NCBI GenBank assembly: GCA_002803225.1
Contig: NXFV01001512.1
Span: forward strand, 1 to 40,560
Direction: 5' to 3'
DNA: 40,560 bases
Source: Gamarada debralockiae
Lineage: Eukaryota; Ascomycota; Leotiomycetes; Helotiales; Hyphodiscaceae
Made by a program: the position numbers and the translations under genes. The notes below the pieces were generated by a model, which saw nothing but the letters and a program-made list of their open reading frames with translations, searched no databases and was not told the DNA's origin. Positions 21,463-32,000 of this stretch are shown in pieces. The number at the start of each line of letters is the position of its first letter. The first letter of the stretch is position 1.

Positions 21463-23051
21463 ATGGGAGCAAACCAATCCAAAACCCCTCTCCTAAATGA
21501 GAAGCTCGTTATCGAGCGCCTGCGAGCTCTCGAGCTCAAGGACGGAGCTGATAACGACTACGTGCACATCGACGAGAAGGATGTTGCAGGAGGAACGAGG
21601 AAGAGCCATTTTAAAGCTCCGTGGACGAATTTGAGTATTGATGAGGTGGAGCATTGGGAGCATGAGCTGTTGCAGGATCCTAAGAACCGGTACTCCCTTC
21701 TAACCTCCTATCTCGTACCTAGACATCGTAGCTAATAGGTAATTATTTAACCAGATTAGCACTCTCCGCGCTCTCTTCTGCAGACCCCAAAACCGTGCTA
21801 TTGTCGAGAAGCACACAGATCAAAGACCAACAAATCTTCAACGTAAAAATCCCCTTCGAAGGCGCGCCAATAACCAACCAGCGCTCTTCCGGCCGCTGCT
21901 GGCTTTTCGCATCTACGAACGTCTTCCGCGTGGCGTTGATGAAGAGACACAACCTCGATAAATTCGAACTATCACAAGCATATCTCTTCTTCTACGACAA
22001 GCTCGAAAAAGCCAACTTCTTCCTCGAACAAATCCTAGATACCGTGGACGAAGATCTGGATTCAAGGTTAGTGAAGGAACTTATGAGCGCGCCGGTCAGT
22101 GATGGAGGGCAGTGGGATATGGTGTATAATCTTGTCCACAAGTATGGACTGGTGCCGCAGGTTCTGTATCCGGATTCTTTCAATGCGATGAGTTCCGGGG
22201 CTATTAATCAGCTGATTACCACCAAACTCCGCGAAGACGCTCTCCAACTCCGGGCATTGGCAAGTTCGAAGTTCGGAGATGAGAAGCAGATTGCGGCTAT
22301 GAAGGAGAAGATGATGCGCGAGATCCATTTGATCTTGACGCTGACACTTGGCCCTCCTCCAAGCCCAAGCTCGGAGTTTACTTGGAGTTACCTGGATAAG
22401 AACGGCACACCCCACGAGCTTAAGACAACGCCTGTTGCGTTTGCGGCCGAACTCTCGTCCCCGAAGAGCATTAGGATTACAGGGAGTACAGTGCATGATA
22501 TGTTTTCCTTGGTCAACGACCCGCGCAACGAATACAACACCCTCCTCACCGTTGACCGCCTAGGCAACATCGTCGGCGGCCGCGGCATAACCTACGTCAA
22601 CGTCTCCATGACCATCCTTAAGGATGCCTGCATAAAAATGCTACAAGCCGGCCTCCCAATCTTCTTCGGTTCTGACGTAGGGAAATATTCCAACTCTTCC
22701 TCCGGGATCATGGATCTTGGTCTCATCGACTATGAACTCGGCTTCAATGTCCGACTAGGCATGTCCAAAGCCCAGCGTCTCCAAGTTGGCGAAAGTGCCA
22801 TGACGCACGCGATGGTATTGACGGCTGTGCATTTGGATGAACAAGGCAAGAGTGTGAGATGGAGAGTACAGAATTCTTGGGGAGAAAGTGCGGGGACAGA
22901 GGGGTGGTTCGTCATGAGTGATCGCTGGATGGATGAGTTTGTTTATCAGGCTGTGGTTGAGCCCCGTTTCGTGTCCAAGGCTATCAGAGATATCCTGGAG
23001 ATGAAGCCGAAAGTTTTGCCGCTTTGGGACCCGATGGGTGCTTTGGCTTGA
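21463..23051 (+). CDS. Bleomycin hydrolase/aminopeptidase C-type cysteine protease (family C1B)
   Basis: Exons 21463-21689 and 21755-23051, joined over a 65-nt intron (GTACTC...AACCAG with a GCTAAT branch site), give 507 residues, close to the family's usual 450-510. The papain-type active site is complete: oxyanion Gln118 and nucleophile Cys124 in TNQRSSGRCWLFAS, His427 in SAMTHAMVLTAVH and Asn449 in VQNSWGE. The C-terminus is PLWDPMGALA, the conserved end that reaches into the active site and gives the yeast homologue (Blh1/Gal6/Lap3) its aminopeptidase behaviour. These enzymes form barrel-shaped hexamers in the cytosol, hydrolyse peptides and homocysteine thiolactone, and inactivate bleomycin. 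A GANQSK start allows N-myristoylation at Gly2, which I note as a motif only. The gene appears fully functional and is transcribed in the same direction as hex1. Confidence 0.93.
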
Positions 23052-23550
23052 GCAGTTCTCGTCAGTTGACGGAAGATGTATGAGGGGATGGATAGGGATT
23101 ATGGCACTTCTTCTTTGTTCTGGGATCTCATTTTGGTTGACGTGGGAGGATACTTTCTGTTTGCGTTTTCTTGGCATCAGTAGAGTGCGAGACCTTGGGG
23201 TCCGAAGATGCGTTGCGCTCGAGCAGTTTTCATAGAATTATACAGATGTAGATGCGAATTTCTTAATTCAAGGATCGAATCGAATTAATCTATCACTTGT
23301 TAAAGCATCATTGTGCATTTTTGCATCAGCCTAGTGGAGCGAGTTTGAGAGAAGGCTTTCAAGTTCTTGAACAGAGTCAGAATTCGGATCTTACCACAAT
23401 AATTACTGTATAGGATTGAATATTCAAGGATAAAAAGTGAAAGTGGAACAAAAATTCCTTCTCTTGCATCTTTAAATCCCTAGCGATCTTCTCAACTATA
23501 TCCATTTGCTTCAGAGATCAGATCTCGATCCAACAATTCTCGACAATGAA
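23052..23550. other. Convergent intergenic region
   Basis: It lies between the stop of the protease gene and the end of the minus-strand HET gene. It should contain both 3' UTRs. No gene or repeat seen. Confidence 0.5.
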
Positions 23551-25246
23551 TTAACCTAGGTCTGGCCACGGCAGCTTACCGTCGGGATCGATTGTTATAT
23601 CTAACATATAGACCGGGAACATTTCCAATTCAGGTCTGCTTCTCAACGCAGCTGAGACTGATCTCCCAGATGTCATTGCTCTTGAAATCCTGTCCGTTCT
23701 ATCCTTGAAACCAACGGGGATCGCCAAGGAAGCTTTCAGATCAGCCTCTCTCGATGGTGACTCTTGTGGTATTAGAATGTCAACATACGGCGCTTTGTTA
23801 TAGGTCCCCATCGCATCGAGAACAACGAAAAAGCTATCCGGCTTCCCAGGAGGCATCTTCATCAGGTCGTCATCAATATAAGCTTTGGCCACGAAGTACA
23901 AATAGACAATGTCGCATCCTTTATAAATCTTTATTCTCTGCTGACTGTTGCTCTCTCCGTAGGCTGATACATGTCGAACGATGATTGGCTGATGAGAGCA
24001 ATTGTGCCAAAACTCCCGGTAGACTGTAAAGTTGGATTGAAGAAGCGAGTCGGTGGCGAGGGCAAACGGTCCTCCGTAAGTTTGGGCATGCCATACGTCG
24101 TAATAAATTAGCCCCAGAGAAGCGTCAGGTTGCTTGACGTATATGACTGTCCTCTGAGAGGATCTTTCTCGCTCTTTGATCAAGGCAAGGTAACCTCTTC
24201 GCGTCAGCGCATTCCAGTCACAAAACATGCTCGTCCCCGCTTTAGCGCGCAATCTATTGTCGGATGACACAAGACCAACACTCCCGTCAACATCCTGTCT
24301 AACACAATGCAACGGAGCAATGTATTCATTGTATAGACTCTGTTCCTTTGTTGGTAGCAGAAGAACCTCTATACAAAGTCCTCTGTTTGTCATATAATAA
24401 GGAGGACGATGGTTGTTACCAATAGATCTGATAATATCCCCGGAGCTTGTAAAATCTGCGGGACATTGGGCGAGCAAGCCATTTTCCCAATACGGGCGAT
24501 GCCCTAATTCCCATGCAAAAATTGACTCATCGTCCGAACTCGCCATTATCTCGAGCTGAAGTCTCTGAAAGCCTTCCAGCCTTCGCCGTAAAACGGCGGC
24601 ATGTTGACATTGAAGAGACCAAGAAGTGAGTATGCATGGTCTTCCACCCTAGTAGTTTCTCTCTTCGAAGCCCAAGACATCCGCTGGGCCACCGAAGCAG
24701 TCCAAGGGTAACCGAAATGGTCAGGCCTGATATCCGTGATGTCGGATAGCAATGTTTCCAGCATCTCCGAGTTCAGATTTCTCGCCATGAACGGTCGAAG
24801 AAGATCACAGTCTTGGGAGCAATCAATTCTTGCAGTGTCCATCCACGAGTGAACCATTTGCTTTGCCGGAACTCGGAATCCTCTCGGTGATGGGTGTCGC
24901 CGTTCCGTCCAGTTGGCACAGCTGTGACGTCCGACAGATGTACGTAGCACACCCGCGATTTCTCATACCACTGGTACATTGAATTGATAGCCTCTGATAA
25001 CTCGGAACTGCTGGTCTTGTTGATGCAGCAGGAATCAACCCAGGCATACTGCCACCCATCCTTCGCTGCCTGCTCATAGCAACCCTTGATCTTTGACCAC
25101 CCCGTCATTCCAGGGCCTGTTCCAGCTTGCAAGTCCTGGAATTTGACTTCTTCAGCCTCCCACCGATACGAGAGAATTGCATAGTGTGGAATTCCATCGC
25201 CGAAGAGTTCGTGGAGAGTAAGTGTTGCGGTGTTGAGGAGGTGCAT
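23551..25246 (-). pseudogene. HET-domain (heterokaryon incompatibility) gene with two single-base frameshifts
   Basis: The reading starts best at ATG 25246 (MHLLNTATLTLHELFGD), the usual start of HET proteins. The HET domain follows in order: HYAILSYRWEAEEVKFQDL, then GWQYAWVDSCCINKTSSSEL with SEAINSMYQWYEKSRVCYVH, then SKWFTRGWTLQELIAPKTV. The downstream region has RMSWASKRETTRVEDHAYSL with LGLFNVNMPPFYGEGWKAF and a roughly 330-residue C-terminal part ending at 23551. HET proteins trigger cell death on fusion of incompatible hyphae, and some act downstream of NLRs. The frame is broken twice: near 24778, after FFDRSWREI, and near 24555, after EGWKAF, where one base is missing before QRLQLEIM. 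Everything else is open. Either the gene is recently dead or these are assembly errors. Confidence 0.85.
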
Positions 25247-26041
25247 TGGAAGCGATCGCCTTGCGCATTCGATCAACAATACGAGTTGAGCAATAGTGTC
25301 TTGAGATCCACAGGACGAGATAAGAGCTACTCTCCTGTGTTATATTTTAGAATGCGCCGAGTGATAGAGTCTTGGACAGCTCCAAGCTGCGGATGGAGTT
25401 GTCGAGTTCGAGGTGTGATGCCTGCCTGCAGCATGTTGCGTTGGCGAACGTCAGAAGTATACTTTGAACTTACAATGAGCAGACTTCCTTTTCCAGTATG
25501 TCATAAATCTTGACCCGTACTCCCAAGAACTTAACATCGCCCGCCATTTTTTCGGCGATTACCATCTCGCTTTGTAAGCCTACTTAGGAAAGCAAGCACA
25601 AGTCAGCCTAAGCATAAAATAGGGGTACGCTTAAGTTTCCGCAAGCAGAGACGATGACAAACCTCTCCCCAAGCTTGACCTCTCAAAACAACGAGGCCAC
25701 TTAGATTTACCTATATCGCCGATAACTATTATTGCAAGATTCGAAATCTTTGCTCAAGCGCTATGGAGAACGCGGACTTTAGGATTTGGGTTCGTGATGA
25801 GCGTGAGATTGTGCTCTTTGATTTGGTTTAGGATGTGGAATGGATTGCGTGGGGACTAATCAGCTGGGATCTGCCTTGAGGAGCCGGGAACAATTTGAAG
25901 ATGGGTAATATCGTGGCTCTTGGAGCGTAAAGAGAGCTCAATTCACCCCTGCTTCAACTCCAAAAAAAAAAGACAAGCACTGCCAGTTCTCAATCATTCA
26001 AACATCTTTAACGTTTCGAAGTATCCGGCAGATCCAAGAAA
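25247..26041. other. Divergent region between the HET and DJ-1-type genes
   Basis: Head-to-head promoters are expected here. A minus-strand frame starting MAGDVKFLGVRVKIYDIL at 25545, with a possible GTAAGT-CTGCAG intron, would give about 50 residues and a short coiled-coil-like tail; I recognise no family and do not call it a gene. An A10 run lies at about 25962-25971. Confidence 0.4.
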
Positions 26042-26717
26042 ATGTCTTCCTCAACCAAGCACAGTGTCCTTGTCATTCTTACCTCCGTGGACAAGAATCC
26101 AATCACTGGAGCCGAGATTGGATGGTACTGGGTAAGAACCCTCCCCTCTAAGCGACTTCACAGCATATTGACAGGTAGCCTGAGTTCGCCCACGCATACG
26201 ATGTCTTATCACCGCACATGAACGTTGTTGTCGCCTCTCCCAAAGGGGGCGAAGCACCACTCGATCCCGGATCCGTCAAAATGTTCGGCGAAGACCCATC
26301 TTGTACGAATTTCCTTAAGAAGCATGAAAATTTGTGGAAGAACACTATGAAGTTAGCGAATTTTGTGGGACGGAGTTGGGGGATGATGGGTGACGCGTTG
26401 TATTATGTTGGTGGTCATAGCCGTAAGTTGCCCTTCTCTTGAACTCGTTGATCGCATAAAATGGTGAGATGGTTAGCTGTGAATGATAGTTGAACAGCGA
26501 TGTTTGATACCATGGGCGACGCTACCTCACTTCAACTCGTAAAGGAATTCTTCGAGTCCAAAAAAGTCGCTGGAGGTGTATGCCACAGCTCCACGGCATC
26601 TTAAAAGCCAAGTTGTCGGATGGCAGTTCGCTGATTGCGGGGTCTGAAGTCACGGGCTTCTCAAACTCGGAGGAAGATTGTGACGCGCTGGGGCTGTCAG
26701 GAATATTGCCTAAAATA
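26042..26717 (+). pseudogene. DJ-1/PfpI-family (class I glutamine amidotransferase-like) gene, copy A, frameshifted and 3'-truncated
   Basis: Exons 26042-26131, 26179-26422 and 26498 onward are joined by two short introns. The product starts MSSSTKHSVLVILTSVDKNP, continues with PEFAHAYDVLSPHMNVVVAS, LYYVGGHSPMFDTMGDATSL and the nucleophile elbow GGVCHSS. The Cys in VCH and the upstream Glu in GAEIGW are the catalytic-type residues of the Hsp31-like branch (glyoxalase III or chaperone activity in known members). One base is lost near 26595, giving a TAA at 26602. In the next frame the gene continues LKAKLSDGSSLIAGSEVTGF and SNSEEDCDALGLSGILP, then stops matching at about 26717, so the last 60 or so residues are missing. 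Confidence 0.85.
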
Positions 26718-27085
26718 TCAGGATACATAGTATCGGTCTGTCCCGATATCTGAAGACTCGGGCGGAGGCGGCCAGAAGGTACATATGTACAAGCTGTACA
26801 GAGCTCTATATATACAGGCTCTACCGCAGATAGAACTGTGATAAGAATTAAGTCAAGTTCATCACATATATCACTTCCACGAAGCTCTTTTACTAGCGTC
26901 CACGTGACCCTGCCCTACCCCACCAAGCCATAAATCTGACAGGGGCCGAATCATGTGCGCAGCACGTGGATCCAGCTACTGCTAAAGTTTAAGTACGGTG
27001 TTAGGCGTGGTCAGCTCGGCGCTGGCTACTGTGATCTTTGGGTCCAGTTATGGGTGCGTACGAGCCTAGCTAACATCCTTACAAA
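26718..27085. other. Foreign sequence between the two DJ-1 relics
   Basis: The sequence matches neither DJ-1 gene and has stops in all frames. A tgtcccgatat...-type start near 26740, a tatatata stretch near 26812 and a gaccctgccctac motif near 26908 are compatible with a solo LTR or a small element. The 13-mer gaccctgccctac recurs at about 36843 in the inverted-repeat element. I found no target-site duplication. Confidence 0.35.
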
Positions 27086-27350
27086 GATGCTGTGGGGCTT
27101 ACTGCTATGATGCCGTTTCTGCTGGATACCGAGTTGGATAAAGTGAGTGGTGGGACGTATGTGAAGCGGGACGTATGTGAAGGCGGGACGTATGTGAAGG
27201 CGGGACGTATGTGAAGGCGGGACGTATGTGAAGGCGGAGCAAGATTGGGGTGAGAAGGTAGTTGCCAGGGGTGGGGAGTTGGTTACAGGACAGAATCCGA
27301 GCAGTACCGGGGGAGTTGCAAAGAAGGTGTTAGAGGTTGTCAGTGCTTAA
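27086..27350 (+). pseudogene. DJ-1/PfpI-family gene, copy B, only the C-terminus left
   Basis: The frame reads DAVGLTAMMPFLLDTELDKV, SGGTYVK, then after a repeat array AEQDWGEKVVARGGELVTGQ, NPSSTGGVAKKVLEVVSA and TAA at 27348. This is the last third of a DJ-1/Hsp31-type protein. It starts with the same DAxGL motif with which copy A nearly ends, so it is from a second gene and not the displaced tail of copy A. Four extra copies of a 17-bp unit within the YVK-A position add 67 nt and break the frame. Confidence 0.8.
27152..27236 (+). repeat. 17-bp minisatellite, five copies, inside the DJ-1 copy B coding sequence
   Basis: The unit gggacgtatgtgaaggc begins at 27152, 27168, 27185, 27202 and 27219. 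The first copy is 16 nt and the others are identical 17-mers. One copy corresponds to the normal GTYVKA codons; the others are expansion. Confidence 0.95.
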
Positions 27351-28216
27351 TTCTTGTGGAAACTTCTAGACTGGGGACCACTGAGCAAAATTATCCAACG
27401 AAGCAGAGTCCGGTCACCGGAGTCTTCATTGAGGGTTGAAGGAACTGGGAGTGCAGATCAATATTGCAGTCCAGATGCAAGGGAAATGACTTGAACCATA
27501 GAGACCAAAGTGGAAAATGGCGGAAATTTCAATTCTCACACAGTTCAGCAAGTATTAATTTAGCTTAAAATAGATGGAGGTAGCATCTCACACGTGGCCG
27601 GAGTTATGGAAGCATTCATTATAGGCCTATTAAATATGTGGGTATTTATTAGAGAGATAGCGAGCGCAGAATTTGAAATGTCTCTCTTCCGATCTTCCAA
27701 AAGAGTGCAAGAAAGAAAATCTGGGCATGAGCTGCAAAAGGGCTCTATTGCTGCTGCTCTGAACATTAAATAATTACAAGAAGGATATTATGAGTCATGA
27801 GATAAACTTCTTCGCGGTCCTAATCATCAAGCCCACCAAAGCAAAGCAAGTAGCAACTCATTACTATGTATCTAATCATGAACGCCCAGCCATGTTTTCC
27901 GTTCAAAGCCGCTTTCCTATCGAGACTATTACTATCCTTTCAAGCACAAAATGTCGAGGGTTGCAAAAAGGCTACTCGTTTCACTCTCTCTTCATCATTC
28001 TGTCCGCACTTCACTTAAATAGCAAAAAAACCACGGATTCGTCCCCGCATCAACACCCCTCCAGACAAACGGCCATCCATTCCACAACCCATCACTCCCA
28101 ACGTCCGAGCCCCTATAGTCTTACTCAGAGCAAACATGGCATTTTGGAACTTGAAGCAGTAGTCGAGACCTCAGAGTTAAATATGCTCAAGAAAAGCGGA
28201 TCCGAAAAAGCTTACG
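27351..28216. other. Intergenic region with a promoter-like tract and an abortive start
   Basis: The plus strand from 27980 to 28130 has a CT- and CCAAC-rich leader-like tract ending in gcaaacATGG at 28135, which would encode only MAFWNLKQ before a TAG. This could be the 5' end of a gene whose body has been lost. Other short frames have no motif. Confidence 0.3.
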
Positions 28217-29090
28217 CTAGTATCTTATCCTCAGCTTCGTACTAAGGATGATGAAGGTAGTGAGGAGATCGATTTGGAAGAGTGCTGCTGGGGCCGGAGG
28301 CAAGAAATTAAGGAGCTGCGAGACTGTGATGTTCTTTGAGGTGGGGATTGGGGAGGACAGTGCTGTTGGGTGGAAGGCAAGCGTGCCGAGGGAGGAGTCG
28401 AGATCGTTTGGGTTAAGCGCGTGATAGAAGACATCTGTCAGGTAAGTGTGTAGGGATACTGATGAACGTGGAGCAGTTGCATGTGTTGTCGTTGGTCGAG
28501 CCATAGGTGGACGTGGAAGGAGCACAAGGGAAATCGATGACTTTGGCTGTGGTTAAGGCTTCTACGAACCAGACTTTTAACTCTATGTCAGCTACCATGA
28601 TCACGTCACGAGTGTAATATAAATTGACGAATGAGGTCATGCTAGGGACTAGTCAGCTTTTAAAGATCGAATCGTGAGAAGCAAGTGAAACGAGTCGAAG
28701 CTTACAAAGTCTTGATACTAGCTTGAATAGAGCTAGTGTCCTCGTAGTAAGAAAAGCTCTTGAAAGCAGGTCCCTAAGCAGAGTTGATGAGCCCTCTAAT
28801 TTGAAAGTAGATAACTGGCTTGGTAAGCGCCGGCAGACGGGTAGTAGCCAGCAATATATTGTCGCACCCCGACTTCGCTGATGTAGAATGCCTGGTCAAA
28901 TGCTCCATCAGAGTTGAAGAAGACTTTCTCTCCGACACTTCGATATTGGTCAGCAACGATATCAGACATTGAAGAAGGAAGGACTCACAATCCGAACCGC
29001 GAAAGCTTGGTACATTATGTGACGCAATCAAGTGAAAGGCTTCCGCATAGACTTGCCCATCTTTCCAAGCGAATCTTGCCTGTTCAGGCA
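28217..29090 (-). pseudogene. Unidentified decayed gene directly downstream of the NACHT-ANK gene
   Basis: Several minus-strand frames have protein-like composition and connect through splice signals. DGQVYAEAFHLIASHNVPSF lies at about 29070-28990; in another frame VGEKVFFNSDGAFDQAFYIS and EVGVRQYIAGYYPSAGAYQA follow (28930-28810). YYEDTSSIQASIKT then joins, over a 64-nt intron at 28705-28642 (GTAAGC...CCCTAG), to FMTSFVNLYYTRDVIMVADI, and later FYHALNPNDLDSSLGTLAFH in a shifted frame. At least two frameshifts or undetected introns are needed. I do not recognise the family. Its first frame begins within bases of the NACHT-ANK stop. Confidence 0.45.
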
Positions 29091-32000
29091 TCAAGAAGCC
29101 TCATGTTCTTTGACGTCAAAATTGCTGGCTTGCCTGCTGTCTTTGACGCATTCTGAGTTGATGTTTGTTTTTGGGTCAACACCTGTTTTTGGGTTGACGC
29201 CTCTGTTCTGGGTAACAGCAGTCTCTGTGATTCGTGTAGCATCGCTGCTTAGACCACTTGTCGTAGCTGACGACTCGACAATTTCCCTGTCGCCAACGTC
29301 TTCAGCATCGTGCTGGGGCTCACATCCTTCATCATGCTCGTTCTCTACTTCACCGCTTTCCATAAACTCTCTTAGGGTGCTTTTGCAGTACAAAATATCC
29401 TCCTGCGCCTCCGCGCCGCCACCATCTGCTACCACAATGCCGCCTAGTACAGCCGCAAGTTTGAAAACCAGGACCATGGCGAGCGTAAGCGACGCGGGAA
29501 TCGAGCCGGTCGTTCCAGATGTCTCGCTAAGATCGTCAATAAGGCTTTCGTGAGCAGATCCTTCTTCTTTGCTTAGTACTGGAATTTCCCCAGTCCTGCT
29601 TTCGACATCCATCATCGTATTTAGCGCCACTGGGTTTGAGGCCGCAGGCTGCCCAACCGGTGGCAACGGCTGTTTCATGATTCCCTGGTATGGTTCTTCT
29701 TTGACACTGGCACCTTCCGACAGGTTGATCATTCTATCTTTGGCGATTCCTGGAGGCTCTTCTCCGATCACTTTTGACGCATCTGCCTCTCGATCCGGGC
29801 TACCAGAGTTTTCTTTGTGATCCAAGTTGCTTTGAAAGCTATCCTGGAATCTGGCCAACATGGTACTTAGCCACTCTTTCGCCAACTGTCCGTTTTCGCT
29901 TAGATCACCGTTTGCTTGGAGTCTTTCCTGTTCTTCTCGTGAGATCTTCATAAACTCATGGCCCTCACAAACGAAATCCTGAAAGTCCTGATCTGCTCTA
30001 AAAGTTGAGGCAAAGGCCTCCAACTTTTTATCTAGTGTTTCTGCAAGCTTTGTCTCTTGCTCTGTCCTGCAGTTCTCGGTGTTTTCGGTGCCAGGGACAC
30101 TGTAAGTCGCCTGCACCTCTGCCAATAACTTGAGACATTCTTGCCCCGGACGCTGGCGATGCTTGAAGTCTCCTTGCGCATTGTATGTTGCTTCCCATTC
30201 TTCGTATGCCCTCTTCTTTTGGGCGAACCATTTTGCAACTGAAGGCGAGAGGTTTATACAGAGTCCAGTATAATTCGTGCCAAAGGAGAGAACAAGACAC
30301 AGGACCTTTATGGCAACATGAAGCTGCTTTTCCAGAGTCTCGAGTTTTTGGAAGCCCTCAGGTGCTGTCTTAGGAGTTTTCCAGCCTTTAACATAGCTTG
30401 CATGGCATTTCGAGCAGAGACTTACATCGTGGCATACAGTGCACCTGAAATGCCCTTCGGCGCTTAGATAACTATTGCAAATTGAACAGTCGACGGAGTC
30501 GTAAATGAGATAACCTTTCGCTGGACATCGCGTTGAAATGTAACAGATCCTTGAAAGACCAAGCGCATCGGAATCAGCACAGTGCCTGAAGGCTTCTCCT
30601 AGTCCCATGGTGACACGAAGTCGTAGTGCCTGCTTTGAAGGTCGTACCTCTTCAACTAGTTCGAGAAGCATTTCGAGAAATCGGATGATCGTTCTTCGAA
30701 TAATACGCTGATGAGATGCTTTGTCAAGTGGCCTATACCTTGGCATGTACACATCGAACTTTGCGAGGGTTTCGGGATGTTTTGTAGCGTAATCGATCGC
30801 ATTCAAACCGAATGTGTCCCGATGAAATGGATTAGCTTTAGCTGCCAACATGACTTCGACGGCAGTCGGTCTGCGGTATCCAGATGCCCACATCAGCGGT
30901 GTGGTTTCGGTTAGCTTGTCCGCGCAGTCAATGTCTCTCGCTATCTCCAGAAATCGAACAATGAGATCGACATAGCCATACATTGCCGCGGCACAGAGTG
31001 GTGGCGATTGATACTCGTGATTGGATCCATTGACATTAACACCACGATCGAGTAGGCGATTGGCTAAATCAATATTCCCGTTCACGGCAGCATAACAGAG
31101 AGCATTATCTCCAATTGCGTTGCACCTTCCTGGGTCCGCACCACGCTCAATCAATTTGTCCAGTGACTGGAGATCCCCATTCAACGCCGCTATATGCACA
31201 GGATAGTGTCCTTTGATACATGCAACATGAATAGTTTCCGGCGCTGCTTCTAATAGTAAGTCAACAACGTTGTGGCGGCCAGAGTTCAGAGCAATCCGGA
31301 GTGGAGTTTCTTGTGCGGCTGTCAAACCGTGGACATTGCAGCCGGCCCTCAGGAGGGCTTTAACCACGATTTCAGATCCAGTCCGAGCCGCTACATGGAG
31401 TGGATTCCGACCCCCTGGTCCCTCGAAGTCAACCTGTACGTTTTGCTCAAGAAGTAAAAGCGCTATGCCCTCATGGCCATATTCTAAGCAGTCAACTATG
31501 GGCCGAGACCCGGAGGAATCTGCAACGTTAGCATCTGCACCATGGTCTAAGAACACCTGTACCAGATCCATGTGTCCTCGCTCAGCAGCACAATGTAAGG
31601 CAGTCCTTCCAAGGAACCCGCGGGCGTCCACCTGTTCTTTGACCAGGAGTTGGCAAACCACATCTTTGTGACCCCCCAAAGCTGCAAGATGAATTGGTAA
31701 ATCATTGTTAATATCTCTTGCAGTAGCGTCTGCTCCAAACTCGAGTAGAATTCGCACCGTATCCGACAGGCCCTTCGCTGCGGCTAGATGAAGAGGGGTG
31801 GAATTTATCTCATTCTTCGGATTAATTTCAATGTTAGGCACCATTCGCAAGAGCTGTTCGATGAATTCCGAGTGCTCGAGTCGCGAAGACAGATGCATCA
31901 CTGAAAATTTAGATTTGTTCGGTAGTTCTGGATCTGAACCGGCCTGTAAAAGGAGTTCTGCGACAGCTGTGTGACCACGTGAAGAAGCAAGGTGGAGTGC

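Noticed and set aside
25344..25545. A two-exon 50-residue gene upstream of HET
   Set aside because: The splice sites are plausible, but there is no family, and it lies in the expected HET promoter.
26740..26990. A complete solo LTR in the DJ-1 locus
   Set aside because: A TGT start and TATA-like centre are present, but I could not find a matching target-site duplication or a second copy.
27152..27236. A CRISPR-like array
   Set aside because: The units are directly adjacent with no spacers and sit in a eukaryotic coding sequence; it is a minisatellite.
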